A stretch of DNA of 64,000 nucleotides. Source: Alphaproteobacteria bacterium. GTDB taxonomy: Bacteria > Pseudomonadota > Alphaproteobacteria > Caulobacterales > Caulobacteraceae. Location: NCBI GenBank assembly GCA_018821435.1, contig JAHJME010000037.1, positions 124,001 through 188,000 of the forward strand, read 5' to 3'. Of this stretch, positions 43,789 to 54,300 are shown in pieces. The stretch's first letter is position 1, and every line of letters starts with the position of its first letter. The notes beneath the pieces were generated by a model. It saw only the letters and a program-made list of their open reading frames with translations. It was not told the origin of the DNA and did not search any database. The position numbers and the translations under genes were made by a program.

Positions 43789-44634
43789 TCAGACCTGCGA
43801 AGCCGGCGCAGTTCCGGCGCATGGCCCCGGACCCATGCCAGCTGGTCCCGCGCTCCAGCCGAACGGTGTGACAACTGCGGGAAGCGTGAGGGAAACGGTT
43901 GTGCCGACGCCCGGCCGGCTTCTTGCCGCCACGCCGCCGCCGGCCTCCTGGGCGAAGCGCCGGACCATAGCGAGTCCCAGGCCGGTGCCGCGTCCGCCAG
44001 GCTTTGTGGTGAAGAACGGCTCGAACGCCCGTGAAAGCGTGTACGCGTCCATGCCCTCGCCGGTGTCCGTGACGCTGATGATCGCGTCGCCCGCCTGGCC
44101 CGCCGCGCCGGAGGCCGCCGCGCCGCAGGCCATCGCGTCGATGGTCAGGACGCCGCCGCCCGGCATGGCGTCGCGCGCGTTGAGGACGAGGTTCAGCAGG
44201 GCGTTCTCGAACTGGCGTCTGCTGCAGGCGACCCGGGGACAGAACGGCGACACCCGCAGGTCGAACCGGATCGACCCCGCCGTGATCCAGCCCAGCAGCC
44301 GCTCGAGGCCGGCGAGGCACAAGCCGACATCCAGCTCCTCCGTCTCGCAGTCGCCGGCGCGCCCGAACCCCGCGATCATTCCGATCAGGGCGGTGGCGCG
44401 TTCCAGTGACTGGACGGCGCTGGCCACGACGGGCTCCAGGCCCTCGGCCGCCCGGACCCCCGGGTGCCGGTTGAGGATACTCATCGCGCTGGACAGGACC
44501 TGGATCATGTTCCCGAGGTCGTGGACGATGCCGGCGGTCATCAGGCCGAGGGCCTCGAGCCGCAGGGTGTCGCGTCCCGCCCGGAAGGGGTCTTTGGGGA
44601 TCTCGACGTCCTCCATTCTGAACTCGGGGTGCAT
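43789..44634 (-). CDS. Soluble sensor histidine kinase
   Basis: 281 aa. H-box-like LMTAGIVHDLGNMIQVLSSA (His near 38), N box ALLNLVLNARDAMPGGG, D/F motifs DTGEGM and FEPFFTTKPGGRGTGLGLAMV. No transmembrane or sensor domain is visible, so it is probably cytoplasmic and depends on partners for signal and receiver. ATG 44634 has AGGAG 9 nt upstream. No response regulator is adjacent. Confidence 0.9.
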   Translation of the reverse strand: MHPEFRMEDVEIPKDPFRAGRDTLRLEALGLMTAGIVHDLGNMIQVLSSAMSILNRHPGVRAAEGLEPVVASAVQSLERATALIGMIAGFGRAGDCETEELDVGLCLAGLERLLGWITAGSIRFDLRVSPFCPRVACSRRQFENALLNLVLNARDAMPGGGVLTIDAMACGAAASGAAGQAGDAIISVTDTGEGMDAYTLSRAFEPFFTTKPGGRGTGLGLAMVRRFAQEAGGGVAARSRPGVGTTVSLTLPAVVTPFGWSAGPAGMGPGPCAGTAPASQV

Positions 44635-44774
44635 GAGGCGAACTCCTGGCGGGGGTGTGCAGCATCCCGTCCGGCGAGGGCGGCGACCTCGCAAGCGGGA
44701 AGCCCGGGGAAGGACGGCGGTCGGGGACACGCCGTCCTTAGGCGTTCGTGGGGCGCGCCGGCGGCGCGGCCCGC

Positions 44775-45764
44775 CTAGCTGCGTATGAAGGCCAGGAGAT
44801 CCTGGTTGACGATGTCGGCGTGCGTGGTCGCCATGCCGTGGGGCAGGCCGGGATAGACCTTCAGCTTGCCCTTCTTCAGCAGCTTGATGCCGATGAGCGC
44901 CGCGTCGGCAACCGGTACGATCTGGTCGTCCTCGCCGTGCATCAGGAACACCGGCACATCGATCGCCTTCAGGTCGTCCGTGAAGTCGGTCTCCGAGAAG
45001 GCCTTGATGCAGTCGTAGTGGGCCTTGGCGCCGCCCATCATCCCCTGGCGCCACCAGTTGTCGATCACCGCCGGGATGACCTTCGCGCCGGGACGGTTGA
45101 AGCCGTAGAAGGGGCCAGAGGCGATCTCGTGGTAGTTCTGCGCCCGATTGGCCGCGAGACCGGTCCGGAAGCCGTCGAACACCGCGAGCGGCAGGCCGTC
45201 GGGGTTCTTGGCCGTCCGGACCATGATCGGCGTGACGGCGCCGATCAGGACGAGCTTCGCCACCCGCCCCGGCTTCGCCCGCGCGGCATAGTGGGCAGCC
45301 TCGCCGCCGCCGGTGGAGTGGCCGACGTGGATGGCGTTCCTCAGGTCGAGGTGGTCGACGAGGGTGATCAGGTCGGCGGCATAGGTGTCCATGTCGTTGC
45401 CGGTGTCGGTCTGGGTCGAGCGGCCATGCCCGCGCCGATCGTGCGCGATGACCCGGTAGCCCTGGCCCAGGAAAAACAGCATCTGGTTGTCCCAGTCGTC
45501 GGCGCTCAAGGGCCAGCCGTGGTGGAACATGATGGGCTGAGCGCCGGCCGGGCCCCAGTCCTTGTAGAAAATCTGCGTGCCGTCCGCCGTGGTGACGAGG
45601 TTGCTGCCAGGCGTCCGGGGAGCGACCTGCGAAGGCGTCCTTGCGGGCGCGGCGGCGGCGGCGGTCGAGAAGGCCAGGTCCGCGGCGGCTGCGCCGGCTG
45701 CGGCCAGGCCCAGGCCGGCGGCCATCATTCCGCGCCGGGACGTTTCGGTCTGCGAAGTTCTCAT
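44775..45764 (-). CDS. Alpha/beta hydrolase (non-heme haloperoxidase-like), Tat-exported
   Basis: 329 aa. Twin-arginine signal SRRGMMAAGLGLAAAGAAA, then the hydrolase core FHHGWPLSADDWDNQ, nucleophile elbow VGHSTGGGE (Ser), DDQIVP (Asp) and GLPHGMATTHAD (His). It resembles non-heme chloroperoxidase/arylesterase enzymes. The start is ATG 45764 with AGAGGTG upstream. A GATAGG-type motif is located about 105 nt upstream (45868-45873). Confidence 0.9.
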   Translation of the reverse strand: MRTSQTETSRRGMMAAGLGLAAAGAAAADLAFSTAAAAAPARTPSQVAPRTPGSNLVTTADGTQIFYKDWGPAGAQPIMFHHGWPLSADDWDNQMLFFLGQGYRVIAHDRRGHGRSTQTDTGNDMDTYAADLITLVDHLDLRNAIHVGHSTGGGEAAHYAARAKPGRVAKLVLIGAVTPIMVRTAKNPDGLPLAVFDGFRTGLAANRAQNYHEIASGPFYGFNRPGAKVIPAVIDNWWRQGMMGGAKAHYDCIKAFSETDFTDDLKAIDVPVFLMHGEDDQIVPVADAALIGIKLLKKGKLKVYPGLPHGMATTHADIVNQDLLAFIRS

Positions 45765-45986
45765 AGTGGGTTCACCTCTGTGGAGCTTCACGATCAGCTG
45801 CCGGAAGCTTGGCCCGAGGCTACGAAGTCACTCGACGCTCGGCGATCCGGCCTCGGGGACACCCGGACCTATCCCTTGGTCTGGGGTTCATCCGCGCCCG
45901 CAGCGACAGGGCGAAGGGCGGGGCACAGCCGACACACTCCAGGCGCGGTTCTCCGGGCGTGGCGAAGATGCGGATTGGGGGGCCGC

Positions 45987-46646
45987 CTATTCGTCGTACG
46001 GGCCGCCAAGCACCTGGTCGACCCAGGAGGGCGGGGCGTAGCCTTGGACATAGCGCAGGCCGAAGTCGCGGACGAGATTGTCGTAGGTGGCCTCGGGCCG
46101 TGTCTCAGCCTCATGGCGCATGCAGCCTGTGAACCGCTGCTTCATGTCCAGACGGGGGAGGGCGGACACAATCGACGCGATCTCCTTCGGCGCGAAGGCC
46201 GCGAAGTCCGGCCCTCCGAAGTCCAGGGTGATGCCGCGCCCGCAGATCGCCACCTCGGGCTCCTTCAGGAAGCCGATCGAGGGGGTGGCGTGCAGCGCGA
46301 TGCTGTCCCAGACCAGCTGGGCGCGGCGATCGTCGAAACCGAGGTCCCGGACGAAGGCTCGCGCGGCCTCGGCGCCGTTCACCTCAAAGCGGTGGGGCCC
46401 GGGCGCATGCGGCGTCAGCCCGAGATCGTGCAGCAACGTCGAGACGGCGACCACCTCGGCGTCGAGCGCCTGGCCGCGTCGGGCCGCGAGCTTCACGGAG
46501 AACACCCAGGAGCGGGCGACGTGATTGAACAGGAAGGGCTCGAGCCGCTCGCGCACGTGGTCGTACGCCCGGTGGATGACGGGGCTACGCGGAAGGTCTC
46601 CGAAGACTGCCGTCAGGTCGGACAAGGACAGGTTCGGAATCGGCAT
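45987..46646 (-). CDS. HD-domain phosphohydrolase-like protein (cyanamide hydratase-type)
   Basis: 219 aa. HD motif VSTLLHDLGLTPHAPG (about 70-76), HRFEVNGAEAARAF and a second His in SIALHATPSIG. It resembles HD proteins annotated as cyanamide hydratase/metal-dependent phosphohydrolase. The start is ATG 46646 with GGAG upstream. It probably shares an upstream region with the divergent SDR at 47034. Confidence 0.87.
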   Translation of the reverse strand: MPIPNLSLSDLTAVFGDLPRSPVIHRAYDHVRERLEPFLFNHVARSWVFSVKLAARRGQALDAEVVAVSTLLHDLGLTPHAPGPHRFEVNGAEAARAFVRDLGFDDRRAQLVWDSIALHATPSIGFLKEPEVAICGRGITLDFGGPDFAAFAPKEIASIVSALPRLDMKQRFTGCMRHEAETRPEATYDNLVRDFGLRYVQGYAPPSWVDQVLGGPYDE

Positions 46647-47033
46647 CTGGATCTCCGTTTCCGCAGGCGCGCCCGCGAACAATCGGCGTTGGCGCCTCGC
46701 GGCGTCCTTAGAACCTGGAGGCGGACATCGGTCGCGGCGACCTGGCGCGCCGCACGGGCTGATCCATCCGAAGGTCGCGGTGATTTCCGCCCAGGGGTCA
46801 GGCGGTTCCGCGCCCAGGGCGATGGGCGTCGTCCGACGACGCGCGCGTACCGGTCGTAGGTCCGCACAGGCGAGATGCCCCTGCCCTGGAGGCGAGGCGG
46901 ACCGCGACCGTCGTCCAGCCGACGACTGGTCCCTGGCTCCCGCATCTTGGCGCGGGTCACCGATGGACCAGCCCGCGCCGCCGCCGCCGTCCGTGACTCA
47001 TCCCATCGGCAGCGATCCAGGAGAACTTCCGTC
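46647..47033. other. Divergent intergenic region, no gene seen
   Basis: About 390 nt between the HD gene (-) and the SDR (+). It contains two copies of CGCCCAGGG-like sequence near 46788-46820 and a GTCGTAGGTCCG segment (46853-46864) resembling the GATAGGTCC motif seen elsewhere. No ORF with support was found. Confidence 0.45.
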
Positions 47034-47780
47034 ATGAGACTATTGAACAAGGTCGCCGTGATTACCGGCGGCAACAGCGGCATCGGTTTCGCCACCGCAC
47101 GGGCCTTCGTTGCCGAGGGCGCCCAGGTGGTGTTGGTTGGCCGTCGCGCCGATGCGGTCGAGCGCGCCGTGGCGGAGCTCGGCGAACTGGCCACCGGCGT
47201 CGTGGGCGATGTCGCCAGGCTCGAGACCCACGACGCGGTGGCGGCGTTCGTGGCGGAACGCTTCGGAGCGGCGGACATCTACGTCGCGAATGCCGGCACG
47301 ATCCAGATTCAGCAGAGCGCGGACGTGAGCCCCGATGACTACGACGGCCAGTTCCTGGCCAATGCCCGGGGCACGTTCTTCGGCGTGCAGAAGATCATGC
47401 CTTTGCTGCGGGACGGCGGCGCGATCCTGCTCACCAGTTCGATCGCCTCGCGCAAGGTCCTGGACGGTCACACCGTCTACGCCGGCAGCAAGGCCGCGAT
47501 CGAGGCCTTCGCCCGCAACTGGGCGCTTGAAGTGAAGGCCCGGCGCATCCGGGTGAACGTGCTCAGCCCGGGCCCGACGGACACGCCGATCATCGGCAAG
47601 CTTGGTGTCGATGGTGACGCGCGCCCCGCCTTCGAGGCGGAGATCGCGCGTGTGATCCCATTCGGCCGGCTCGCCGGCGCGGAGGAACTTGCCCGGGCGG
47701 CCGTCTTCCTGGCCTCGGACGACAGCGCGTTCGTCACCGGCATCAACCTCGCGGTGGATGGCGGCGCGACGCTGGCCTGA
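47034..47780 (+). CDS. SDR family oxidoreductase
   Basis: 248 aa. VAVITGGNSGIGFATARAF, VANAGTIQIQ, Ser in LLTSSIAS, YAGSKAAIEAFARNW and LSPGPTDTPIIG, ending DGGATLA. CAGGAGAA lies before ATG 47034. It is a close structural relative of the SDR at 28560-29312, probably a paralog acquired separately. The substrate is unknown. Confidence 0.93.
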   Translation: MRLLNKVAVITGGNSGIGFATARAFVAEGAQVVLVGRRADAVERAVAELGELATGVVGDVARLETHDAVAAFVAERFGAADIYVANAGTIQIQQSADVSPDDYDGQFLANARGTFFGVQKIMPLLRDGGAILLTSSIASRKVLDGHTVYAGSKAAIEAFARNWALEVKARRIRVNVLSPGPTDTPIIGKLGVDGDARPAFEAEIARVIPFGRLAGAEELARAAVFLASDDSAFVTGINLAVDGGATLA

Positions 47781-47989
47781 CGATCACGAGCCTCGAATGC
47801 GAGAGGTCAGTGAGGCCTTCTGGCCGGCGTTCTTGACTGATCGGAAGGCCTTTGCCGATCCCCCACGCCCGCCCGGGGAGGTCAGGGGTCGTGAGACCAA
47901 CGCCCCGCGTTAATGCATCAGCGTCGGCGTTCAGGCGGCAGGGGGACAGATCGCCCGGCGCCGAAGTCGGAAGGCAATTTTCATTCGCT

Positions 47990-48391
47990 TCAGGCGCGGC
48001 GATCCTGGGCCCAGGACCACAGGGCCAGGAGGCCGGTCAGGAGAGCGGGAAGGCTTACGGCCGCAAAGTCACGCAGAAGGGCGGACGGCGCGCAGATCCC
48101 GACGGCGACTTCCCAGAGATGGAAGAGCGCGTGGCCCCCCAGCCAGGTGGCCGTCGCGGACCACAGGAGCGTGCGGACCGCAGGCCGCGCGACGCCTGTC
48201 AGGAGCCCGAGACCGGCGAGCACGAAGATCAGGCCGATATCGCGGATGAAGTGCTGGTTGAACGGGCCCGTCGTGGTGACGCCGGGAACGGCCGTGTACC
48301 AGCCGTCCGGCGAGACGAGCATGAAGACGCCGTTGGCGCCGGCGCCGAGGGCGAGCGCCAGGGCGAGGCCGAGGCAGGTGGACTTCATCAT
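47990..48391 (-). CDS. Small four-helix membrane protein
   Basis: 133 aa with four predicted membrane helices (STCLGLALALALGAGANGVFML, RDIGLIFVLAGLGLLTGVA, LLWSATATWLGGHALFHLWEV, FAAVSLPALLTGLLALWSW). The family is not recognised. It lies downstream of the AhpD-like gene on the same strand with two stem-loops in between, so co-transcription is doubtful. Confidence 0.8.
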   Translation of the reverse strand: MMKSTCLGLALALALGAGANGVFMLVSPDGWYTAVPGVTTTGPFNQHFIRDIGLIFVLAGLGLLTGVARPAVRTLLWSATATWLGGHALFHLWEVAVGICAPSALLRDFAAVSLPALLTGLLALWSWAQDRRA

Positions 48392-48423
48392 GGCGGCGTC
48401 CTTCGGATGGAGTGCGGGGCGAT

Positions 48424-48473
48424 CGAAGACGCCTCTCGCCCGGGTTGGGGGAGGAGGCGAGAGGACGTCTTCG
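48424..48473. terminator. Long stem-loop between AhpD-like and membrane protein genes
   Basis: A 17-bp stem (CGAAGACGCCTCTCGCC paired with GGCGAGAGG-A-CGTCTTCG, one bulged base). It probably terminates AhpD-like transcription or shapes the leader of the membrane-protein gene 33 nt downstream. Confidence 0.55.
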
Positions 48474-48499
48474 CCGTTCCAGGCCCTGGGGCGGGCCCA

Positions 48500-48528
48500 C
48501 CGATCGGTTCGGGGAGGGGACCGATCGG
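48500..48528. terminator. Stem-loop after AhpD-like gene
   Basis: CCGATCGGT / ACCGATCGG, 9-bp perfect stem, 11-nt loop, 10 nt past the AhpD-like stop on the minus strand. Confidence 0.5.
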
Positions 48529-48537
48529 GAACGGGTC

Positions 48538-48996
48538 TCAGGCGGCCTTGGCCGCTTCGACCGGGTGGGTGACGCGCGAGGCGATCTGCACGCGGTTCCA
48601 GCTGTTGATCTGGCCGATCAGGATGGTCAGCGAGACGATCTCGCTCTCGCTGAACTGGCTCTTCACCTGCTCGTAGTCGGCGTCCGGCGCGTGGGTCTTG
48701 GCGATGCGCGTCAGGGACTCCGTCCAGGCGAGGGCCGCGCGTTCGCGCTCGCTGAACATCGAGGATTCCCGCCAGCCATCCAGCATGATCATCCGCAGCT
48801 CGGTTTCGCCGTGCGCCTTGGCGTCGGCGACGTGCATGTGAAGGCAGAACGAGCAGCCGTTGATCTGCGATGCGCGCAGACGCACGAGTTCGGCGAGTCC
48901 GTGCTCGAGGCCGCTGTCGGCCAGCGCGGCCTCGACGCCCATCAGGGCCTTCGTCAGGTCCGGCGAGACTTTGAAGGCGTTGAAGCGGGGGATCAT
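48538..48996 (-). CDS. AhpD-like carboxymuconolactone decarboxylase family protein
   Basis: 152 aa from ATG 48996. It has the alkylhydroperoxidase CxxC motif in INGCSFCLHMHVADAK (about 46-49), with LVRLRASQ before it. This is a peroxide-reducing fold. The N-terminal extension that would be read from further upstream is unlikely. It is divergent from the NmrA-type gene at 49313. Confidence 0.93.
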   Translation of the reverse strand: MIPRFNAFKVSPDLTKALMGVEAALADSGLEHGLAELVRLRASQINGCSFCLHMHVADAKAHGETELRMIMLDGWRESSMFSERERAALAWTESLTRIAKTHAPDADYEQVKSQFSESEIVSLTILIGQINSWNRVQIASRVTHPVEAAKAA

Positions 48997-49312
48997 GGGC
49001 AGGGCCTCTCGGGGTGTTGCTGATGACCTGACGATGCCGGACCCGTGCCGATCACCGGCACTGTTCGTGGGTCCCGGGCGTCTACGCCCCTGGTCTGGGA
49101 TCCCCCCGCCCGAGGGTGAGGGCGGGCGGACGAATTGCCCGATCGCGGCGGCCCAGCCCGCGGCCCGGGTCTCGCCAGACACGCTCTGGGATCAGGCCGT
49201 TCGGCGCCATGGGCCGCCAGCGTCCGTCGCACCCTGGCCTTTGGGCCGATACGCGCCAATCGCGGCTCCGCCTAGCGTCTACCGACCTCAAGCAAGCCCC
49301 AGGAGAACCACC
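48997..49312. other. Divergent promoter interval, no gene seen
   Basis: About 316 nt between the AhpD-like gene (-) and the NmrA-type gene (+). No supported ORF or strong repeat was noticed. Confidence 0.4.
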
Positions 49313-50068
49313 ATGAAAATCGTCGTGATCGGCGGAACCGGACGCATCGGCTCCCGCCTCGTCGGCAGCCTGAAAGGGCTGGGCCACGACGCCATCCCCG
49401 CGGCGCCGGAGACCGGCGTTAACACCCTGACCGGCGAGGGCCTGTCCGAGGTCCTTGCCGGCGCTCAGGTCGTGGTCGACCTCGCGAACTCCCCCTCCTT
49501 CGCGGACGACGCGGTGATGGCGTTCTTCCAGACCGCGGGTCGCAACCTGCTCGCCGCGGAGGCGGCTGCCGGTGTGAAACATCACGTCGCGCTGTCGATC
49601 GTCGGAGCCGATCAGTTGCCTGCCAGCGGCTACATGCGCGCCAAGGTGGCCCAGGAGGACCTGATCAAGGCGGGCCCGATCCCCTACAGCCTGATCCGCT
49701 CGACGCAGTTCCTGCCGTTCATTGGCGGGATCGTCGACTCGGCGGTGGTCGATGGCCAGATCCCCCTATCTCCGGCGCTGATGCAACCCATCCATCCGGA
49801 CGACGTGGTGGCCGAGCTCGTCGCCGTGGCCCCGGGCGAACCCCTCAACCGGACGATCGAGATCGGCGGGCCCGAGGCCCTCCCGATCACCGCCTTCGCG
49901 GAGGCCTATCTCCGGGCCAAAGCCGACACCCGACGCGTCGTCGCCGATCCGGCCGCGCCCTATTTCGGGGCCGTGCTCGAGGAGCGCTCGCTGACGCCGG
50001 GACCGGGGGCCCGCCTGGGGACGATCACGCTGGCCGACTGGCTGCGGGAGTCGATCCCGGCCGCTTGA
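49313..50068 (+). CDS. NmrA-type NAD(P)-binding protein
   Basis: 251 aa. Rossmann start MKIVVIGGTGRIGSRLVGSL and atypical-SDR features (HHVALSIVGADQLPASGYMRAKVAQEDL, SLIRSTQFLPF). NmrA-like family members bind NAD(P) and act as redox sensors or reductases. It has a clear paralog at 61840-62640 (same GGxGRIG start, VVDxxNSP and HHVALSIVG segments). AGGAGAACCACC precedes ATG 49313. Confidence 0.9.
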   Translation: MKIVVIGGTGRIGSRLVGSLKGLGHDAIPAAPETGVNTLTGEGLSEVLAGAQVVVDLANSPSFADDAVMAFFQTAGRNLLAAEAAAGVKHHVALSIVGADQLPASGYMRAKVAQEDLIKAGPIPYSLIRSTQFLPFIGGIVDSAVVDGQIPLSPALMQPIHPDDVVAELVAVAPGEPLNRTIEIGGPEALPITAFAEAYLRAKADTRRVVADPAAPYFGAVLEERSLTPGPGARLGTITLADWLRESIPAA

Positions 50069-50154
50069 TCACGCCCGCCCAGCGTCCTGCGCCCTTCGCG
50101 GTGAGACGGCCGTGAGGGGCGGCGGCGCCGACCCGGCCTGCAAATGGAGACCGT

Positions 50155-51159
50155 ATGCCCAGCACGACGCCCTGCCATCCATCGCGTCGTCACGTCATCG
50201 GCGCGGCGGTCGCCGGCGCCGCGCCGTTCGCCGCGCAGGCGTCCACGTGGGCCGCGCCGAGCGACTTTGGGCCGGTCCGCCAGGTCGTGGCCGGCGTCCT
50301 GGACGTCGGGTACGTCGACGCCGGCCCTGCGGCCGGACCCGTGGTCATCCTGCTGCACGGCTGGCCCTACGACATCCATGCCTTCGCCGAGGTCACTCCG
50401 ATGCTGGCGGCGCAGGGCTACCGGGTGATCGTCCCGTACCTGCGGGGGTTCGGTGCGACCCGCTTTGTGGCCGGCGATGCGGTGCGCAACGCCCAGCCGG
50501 CTACGCTGGGGGCCGATGTCATCGCGCTGATGGACGCCCTGCGCATCCAAAACGCCGTGATCGCCGGCTTCGACTGGGGTGCGCGGGCGGCGAATGTCGT
50601 CGCAGCCCTCTGGCCGGAGCGGTGCCGGGCGATGGTCTCGGTGAGCGGCTACCTGATCGGCGGCCAGGCCGCCGGCGCGGCGCCGCTCTCGCCCGAGGCC
50701 GAGCGGGCATGGTGGTACCAGTTCTACTTCGCCACCGAGCGGGGTCGCCTGGGCTATGCACGAGACCGTCACGCATTCGCCAGGCTCATCTGGCGCACCG
50801 CCTCGCCCCGGTGGCGGTTCAGTGACGCCGCCTTCAACCGCTCGGGGGCGGCGCTCGACAATCCGGATCATGTGTCGATCGTGATCCACAACTACCGTTG
50901 GCGCATGGGTCTCGCCGACAGCGACCCTCGGCTCGAGGGCCTGGAGCGCCGGCTCGCCGCCGCGCCCGTCATTACCGTGCCGACGATCACCCTGGAGGGG
51001 GACGCCAACGGCGCGCCGCATCCGGACCCTGCGGCCTACGCCGGAAAGTTCGCAGGGCCCTACCGGCATCGGCTGGTCGGCGGCGGCGTCGGCCACAACC
51101 TGCCGCAGGAGGCTCCCGACGCCTTCGCCTCGGCGATCCGTGATGTTGTGCGTCTCTGA
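50155..51159 (+). CDS. Alpha/beta hydrolase (epoxide hydrolase-like), Tat-exported
   Basis: 334 aa. Tat signal SRRHVIGAAVAGAAPFAAQA, LLHGWPYDIHAF, nucleophile elbow AGFDWGARA (Asp, as in epoxide hydrolases/dehalogenases), and late GHNLPQEAPDAF with the catalytic His. TGGAGA lies 6 nt before ATG 50155. It follows the NmrA-type gene after 86 nt on the same strand. Confidence 0.9.
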   Translation: MPSTTPCHPSRRHVIGAAVAGAAPFAAQASTWAAPSDFGPVRQVVAGVLDVGYVDAGPAAGPVVILLHGWPYDIHAFAEVTPMLAAQGYRVIVPYLRGFGATRFVAGDAVRNAQPATLGADVIALMDALRIQNAVIAGFDWGARAANVVAALWPERCRAMVSVSGYLIGGQAAGAAPLSPEAERAWWYQFYFATERGRLGYARDRHAFARLIWRTASPRWRFSDAAFNRSGAALDNPDHVSIVIHNYRWRMGLADSDPRLEGLERRLAAAPVITVPTITLEGDANGAPHPDPAAYAGKFAGPYRHRLVGGGVGHNLPQEAPDAFASAIRDVVRL

Positions 51160-51337
51160 CACACCGCGTGGCGCTGACGGGCGCCGCATCGCGGGCGACC
51201 GATGGGTTTCCATAGGGTGCCTGTGCCAGCGCCGGGGCCTAGCCTCCTTTGGAATGAGAAACCCGTCAAAAGAAGGAGTGCTAAGCTGGCGCCCGGGTCA
51301 CGGTCCCGCAACCCGACCCCAACAGGAGGGCTGGGCG

Positions 51338-54300
51338 ATGTTGTCCCAAATACCTGACGGCGCTGAACCGGACGCCGTTCGCGCGGCGCGCGTCGTCGAG
51401 CGGGTCGTCGGCAACGCCTGGGCGACCGACGTCGCCGGCCGGTTCGTCTACGTCACCCCGAGCGTCCTGGCGTTGCTGGGCGTCGCGCCGGAAGACCTCA
51501 ATCCGCCCTCGGAGGATCCGGCCGCCGGCTGGAAGGGCCTGGTGCACCCCGACGACTACGAGGACGCCGCGGCGGCCTGGCGGCGCGCGTTGAAGACCGG
51601 GGACCACTACCACGTCGCCCACCGCCTGCGGGACGCCGACGGCGGCTACCGCTGGAGCCGATGCTCCGGCCAGCCGGTGCGCGACGCAGGCGGACGCGTC
51701 GTCGGCTGGTATGGCGCGGTGCTGGAGCGCGGCGCCCTGAACGGGGAGGCCGAACCCGCCGCCGTCCGGGCGGATCGCGACGACCCGGCGCCGAGTGCGC
51801 CCTCGGCGCTCAGCCTCGTCCATCCGGACGACCGGAGCTTGGCCCTGCATGGGATCACCCATGCCTTCTGGACCGGTCGGCCCCAGCCCGCCGTCCTTCG
51901 GGTGCGCCAGGCGGCGGGGGACTATGGCTGGGCGGAAGTCACGCTCGAACCGCCGCTCTACGACTCGAACGGCGTCCTGCAGTGGCGGGGCGAGAGCATC
52001 GCCGTGCCGGCGCCCGTGGACGAGACCGGGCCGAGCCCCTTCGGGACGCGGGCGCTGACCACCTCGCCTGAAACCGAGTTCGAAGCCACCCGGGCGATCC
52101 AGGTCATCGAAAACCTGTTCGGCAACGCCTGGGTCGTCGATCCGGACGGCAGGATCACCTACCTCACGACCTTCTCACAGGTGAACCTCGAGCAGACGAT
52201 CGCCGAGGTGAACGCCTTTGCTGAGGCGGGCCAGACCGCCTGGAAGGCCCACGCCCATCCCGACGACTACGAAGGGCTGGCGGCGGCCTGGCGGCACTGC
52301 CTGGCGACCGGCGACAAGTTCTTCTACGAGCATCGCGTCAAGCTTGTGTACGGCTACGCCTGGAATCGCAGCGTCGCCCAGCCGATCCGCGACCGCCAGG
52401 GCGCGATCACCGGCTGGTACGGGACCTCCATCACCAACGATGTCTACAAGAAGAACGAGGAAGCCCTGCGAGACCGCGAGCGCGAGCTCTCGCAGCTCGT
52501 CGACCTGGTGCCGAGCCACGTCTGGCGTCTGACGCCGGACGGCGAACCGACCTTCTTCAACCGGCGGATGGCCGACTACCTGGGCGGCGACGTCGCAAAT
52601 CCGGGAGCACTCCTGGCGAGGGGCCTGGAGGGCCTGATCGCGGCCGTGCATGCTGAGGACGCGACCGCCTTCCGACGGGTTCTCGGCGACAGCCTGGCGA
52701 CCGGCTCGCCGTTTGCGATGCGTTACCGGCTGCGACGCGCCGACGGGGTGTGGCATTGGATGTCGAGCCGCGCCGAGCCGCTGCGAGACCCCGCCGGGCG
52801 CATCGTCCAGTGGTATGGCGTCTGCCACGATATCGACGATCAGGTCCGGGCCGAGCAGGCGTTGCAGCAGAGCAAACAGAAGCTCGAGCAGATGCTCGAC
52901 GCCCTGCCGATCAACATCCTCAGCTTCGACCCGACGCGGACGCTCAACTACGCCAGTCGCCGATATGCGGATACCGTCGGGCTCCCGAACTCGGGTATTC
53001 GCGATTTCGAGACCCTGGCGCGAGAGGTCGCGCATCCCGACGATTTTCCGGTCATGTTCGCCCGGGCCAACCACGGGTTCGCGACGGGCGAAGCCTTTGT
53101 GAATCGCTTCCGCCGCCGCGCCAACGACGGCGCCTTCCGATGGATCGAAGCGCGGGCTCAGGCGCTTCGCGATCCGGATGGCGCGATCCTGCAGTGGTAC
53201 GTCGTGTCGATCGACATTGAAGAGGAGATGCAGGCGCAGGAGGCCTTGCGCGAACGCGAGCGTTTCCTTTGGCAGCTCGTCGAAACCCTCCCGGCCATGA
53301 TCGACTGCGCCGCGCCGAACGGCGAGCCGCTCTATCGTAGCCAGCAACTTCGGGAGTTCCTGGGCTATGACCTCGAAGAGCTGGATGACGCGGGAAAGTC
53401 CCGGCTGATTGGAACCCTGGAGGCCGGCGTTCACCCCGACGAGTTGGCCGGGGTGAAGCAGGCGTACGCCAGATCGCTCGGCACGGGTGTCCCCTATGCG
53501 CGCCGCCATCGCCTGCGCCGTTTCGACGGCGCGTACCGATGGGTGGAGACGCGCGCCGCGCCGATGCGTCGTCCGGACGGTGAGATCGTCCAGTGGAACG
53601 TGATCTGCCTCGACATCGACGCAGAGATTCGTGCACAGGACGACCTTCGGCTGGCCCAGGAGCGGCTTGCGCGCGCCAGCCAAGCCGCGAGCCTCGCCGA
53701 GCTTTCCGCCTCAATAGCCCACGAGGTGAACCAGCCCCTGGCGGCCGTGGTGTGGAACTCCCAGGCCTGCCAGCGATGGCTCACGGCGGCGCCGCCGAAC
53801 CTGGATCGCGCGCAGACCACGATCGAGCGGATCATCCGCGACGCCAATGCCGCGGCCGACGTGGTGAGCCGCATTCGGGCCCTGTTCAGCCAGGCGGTCG
53901 GGCCGCGGGATGCCGCGGCCATCGGAGACGTCATCGCCGAAGTCCGCCGCCTGCTCGCCGACCGCACCTCCCAGGCCCGCGTGGAGGTCGATGCACGCCT
54001 CGCAGACGATCTGCCCTCGATCCCCTTCGACGTCGTTCAGATCCAGCAGGTGCTGGTCAACCTCATGCGCAATGCGATCGACGCGATCGACGGCCAGGAC
54101 GCGCCGCGGCTGGGGGTCAGGGCCTTCCGCGCCGGCGAGATGGTGCAGGTCGAGGTCAGCGACAACGGGCCTGGCGTCACCGACGCTGAAAAAGTCTTCG
54201 ACGCCTTCTTCACCACCAAGCCGAGCGGCATGGGCATGGGCCTGGCGATCTGCCGCTCGATCGTCGAATCCCACGGCGGGCGGTTGTGGGTGGACGCGAA

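Noticed and set aside
43442-44665. 407-codon minus-strand frame over the histidine kinase
   Set aside because: Low-complexity Arg/Pro-rich sequence; the kinase in another frame of the same strand has all motifs.
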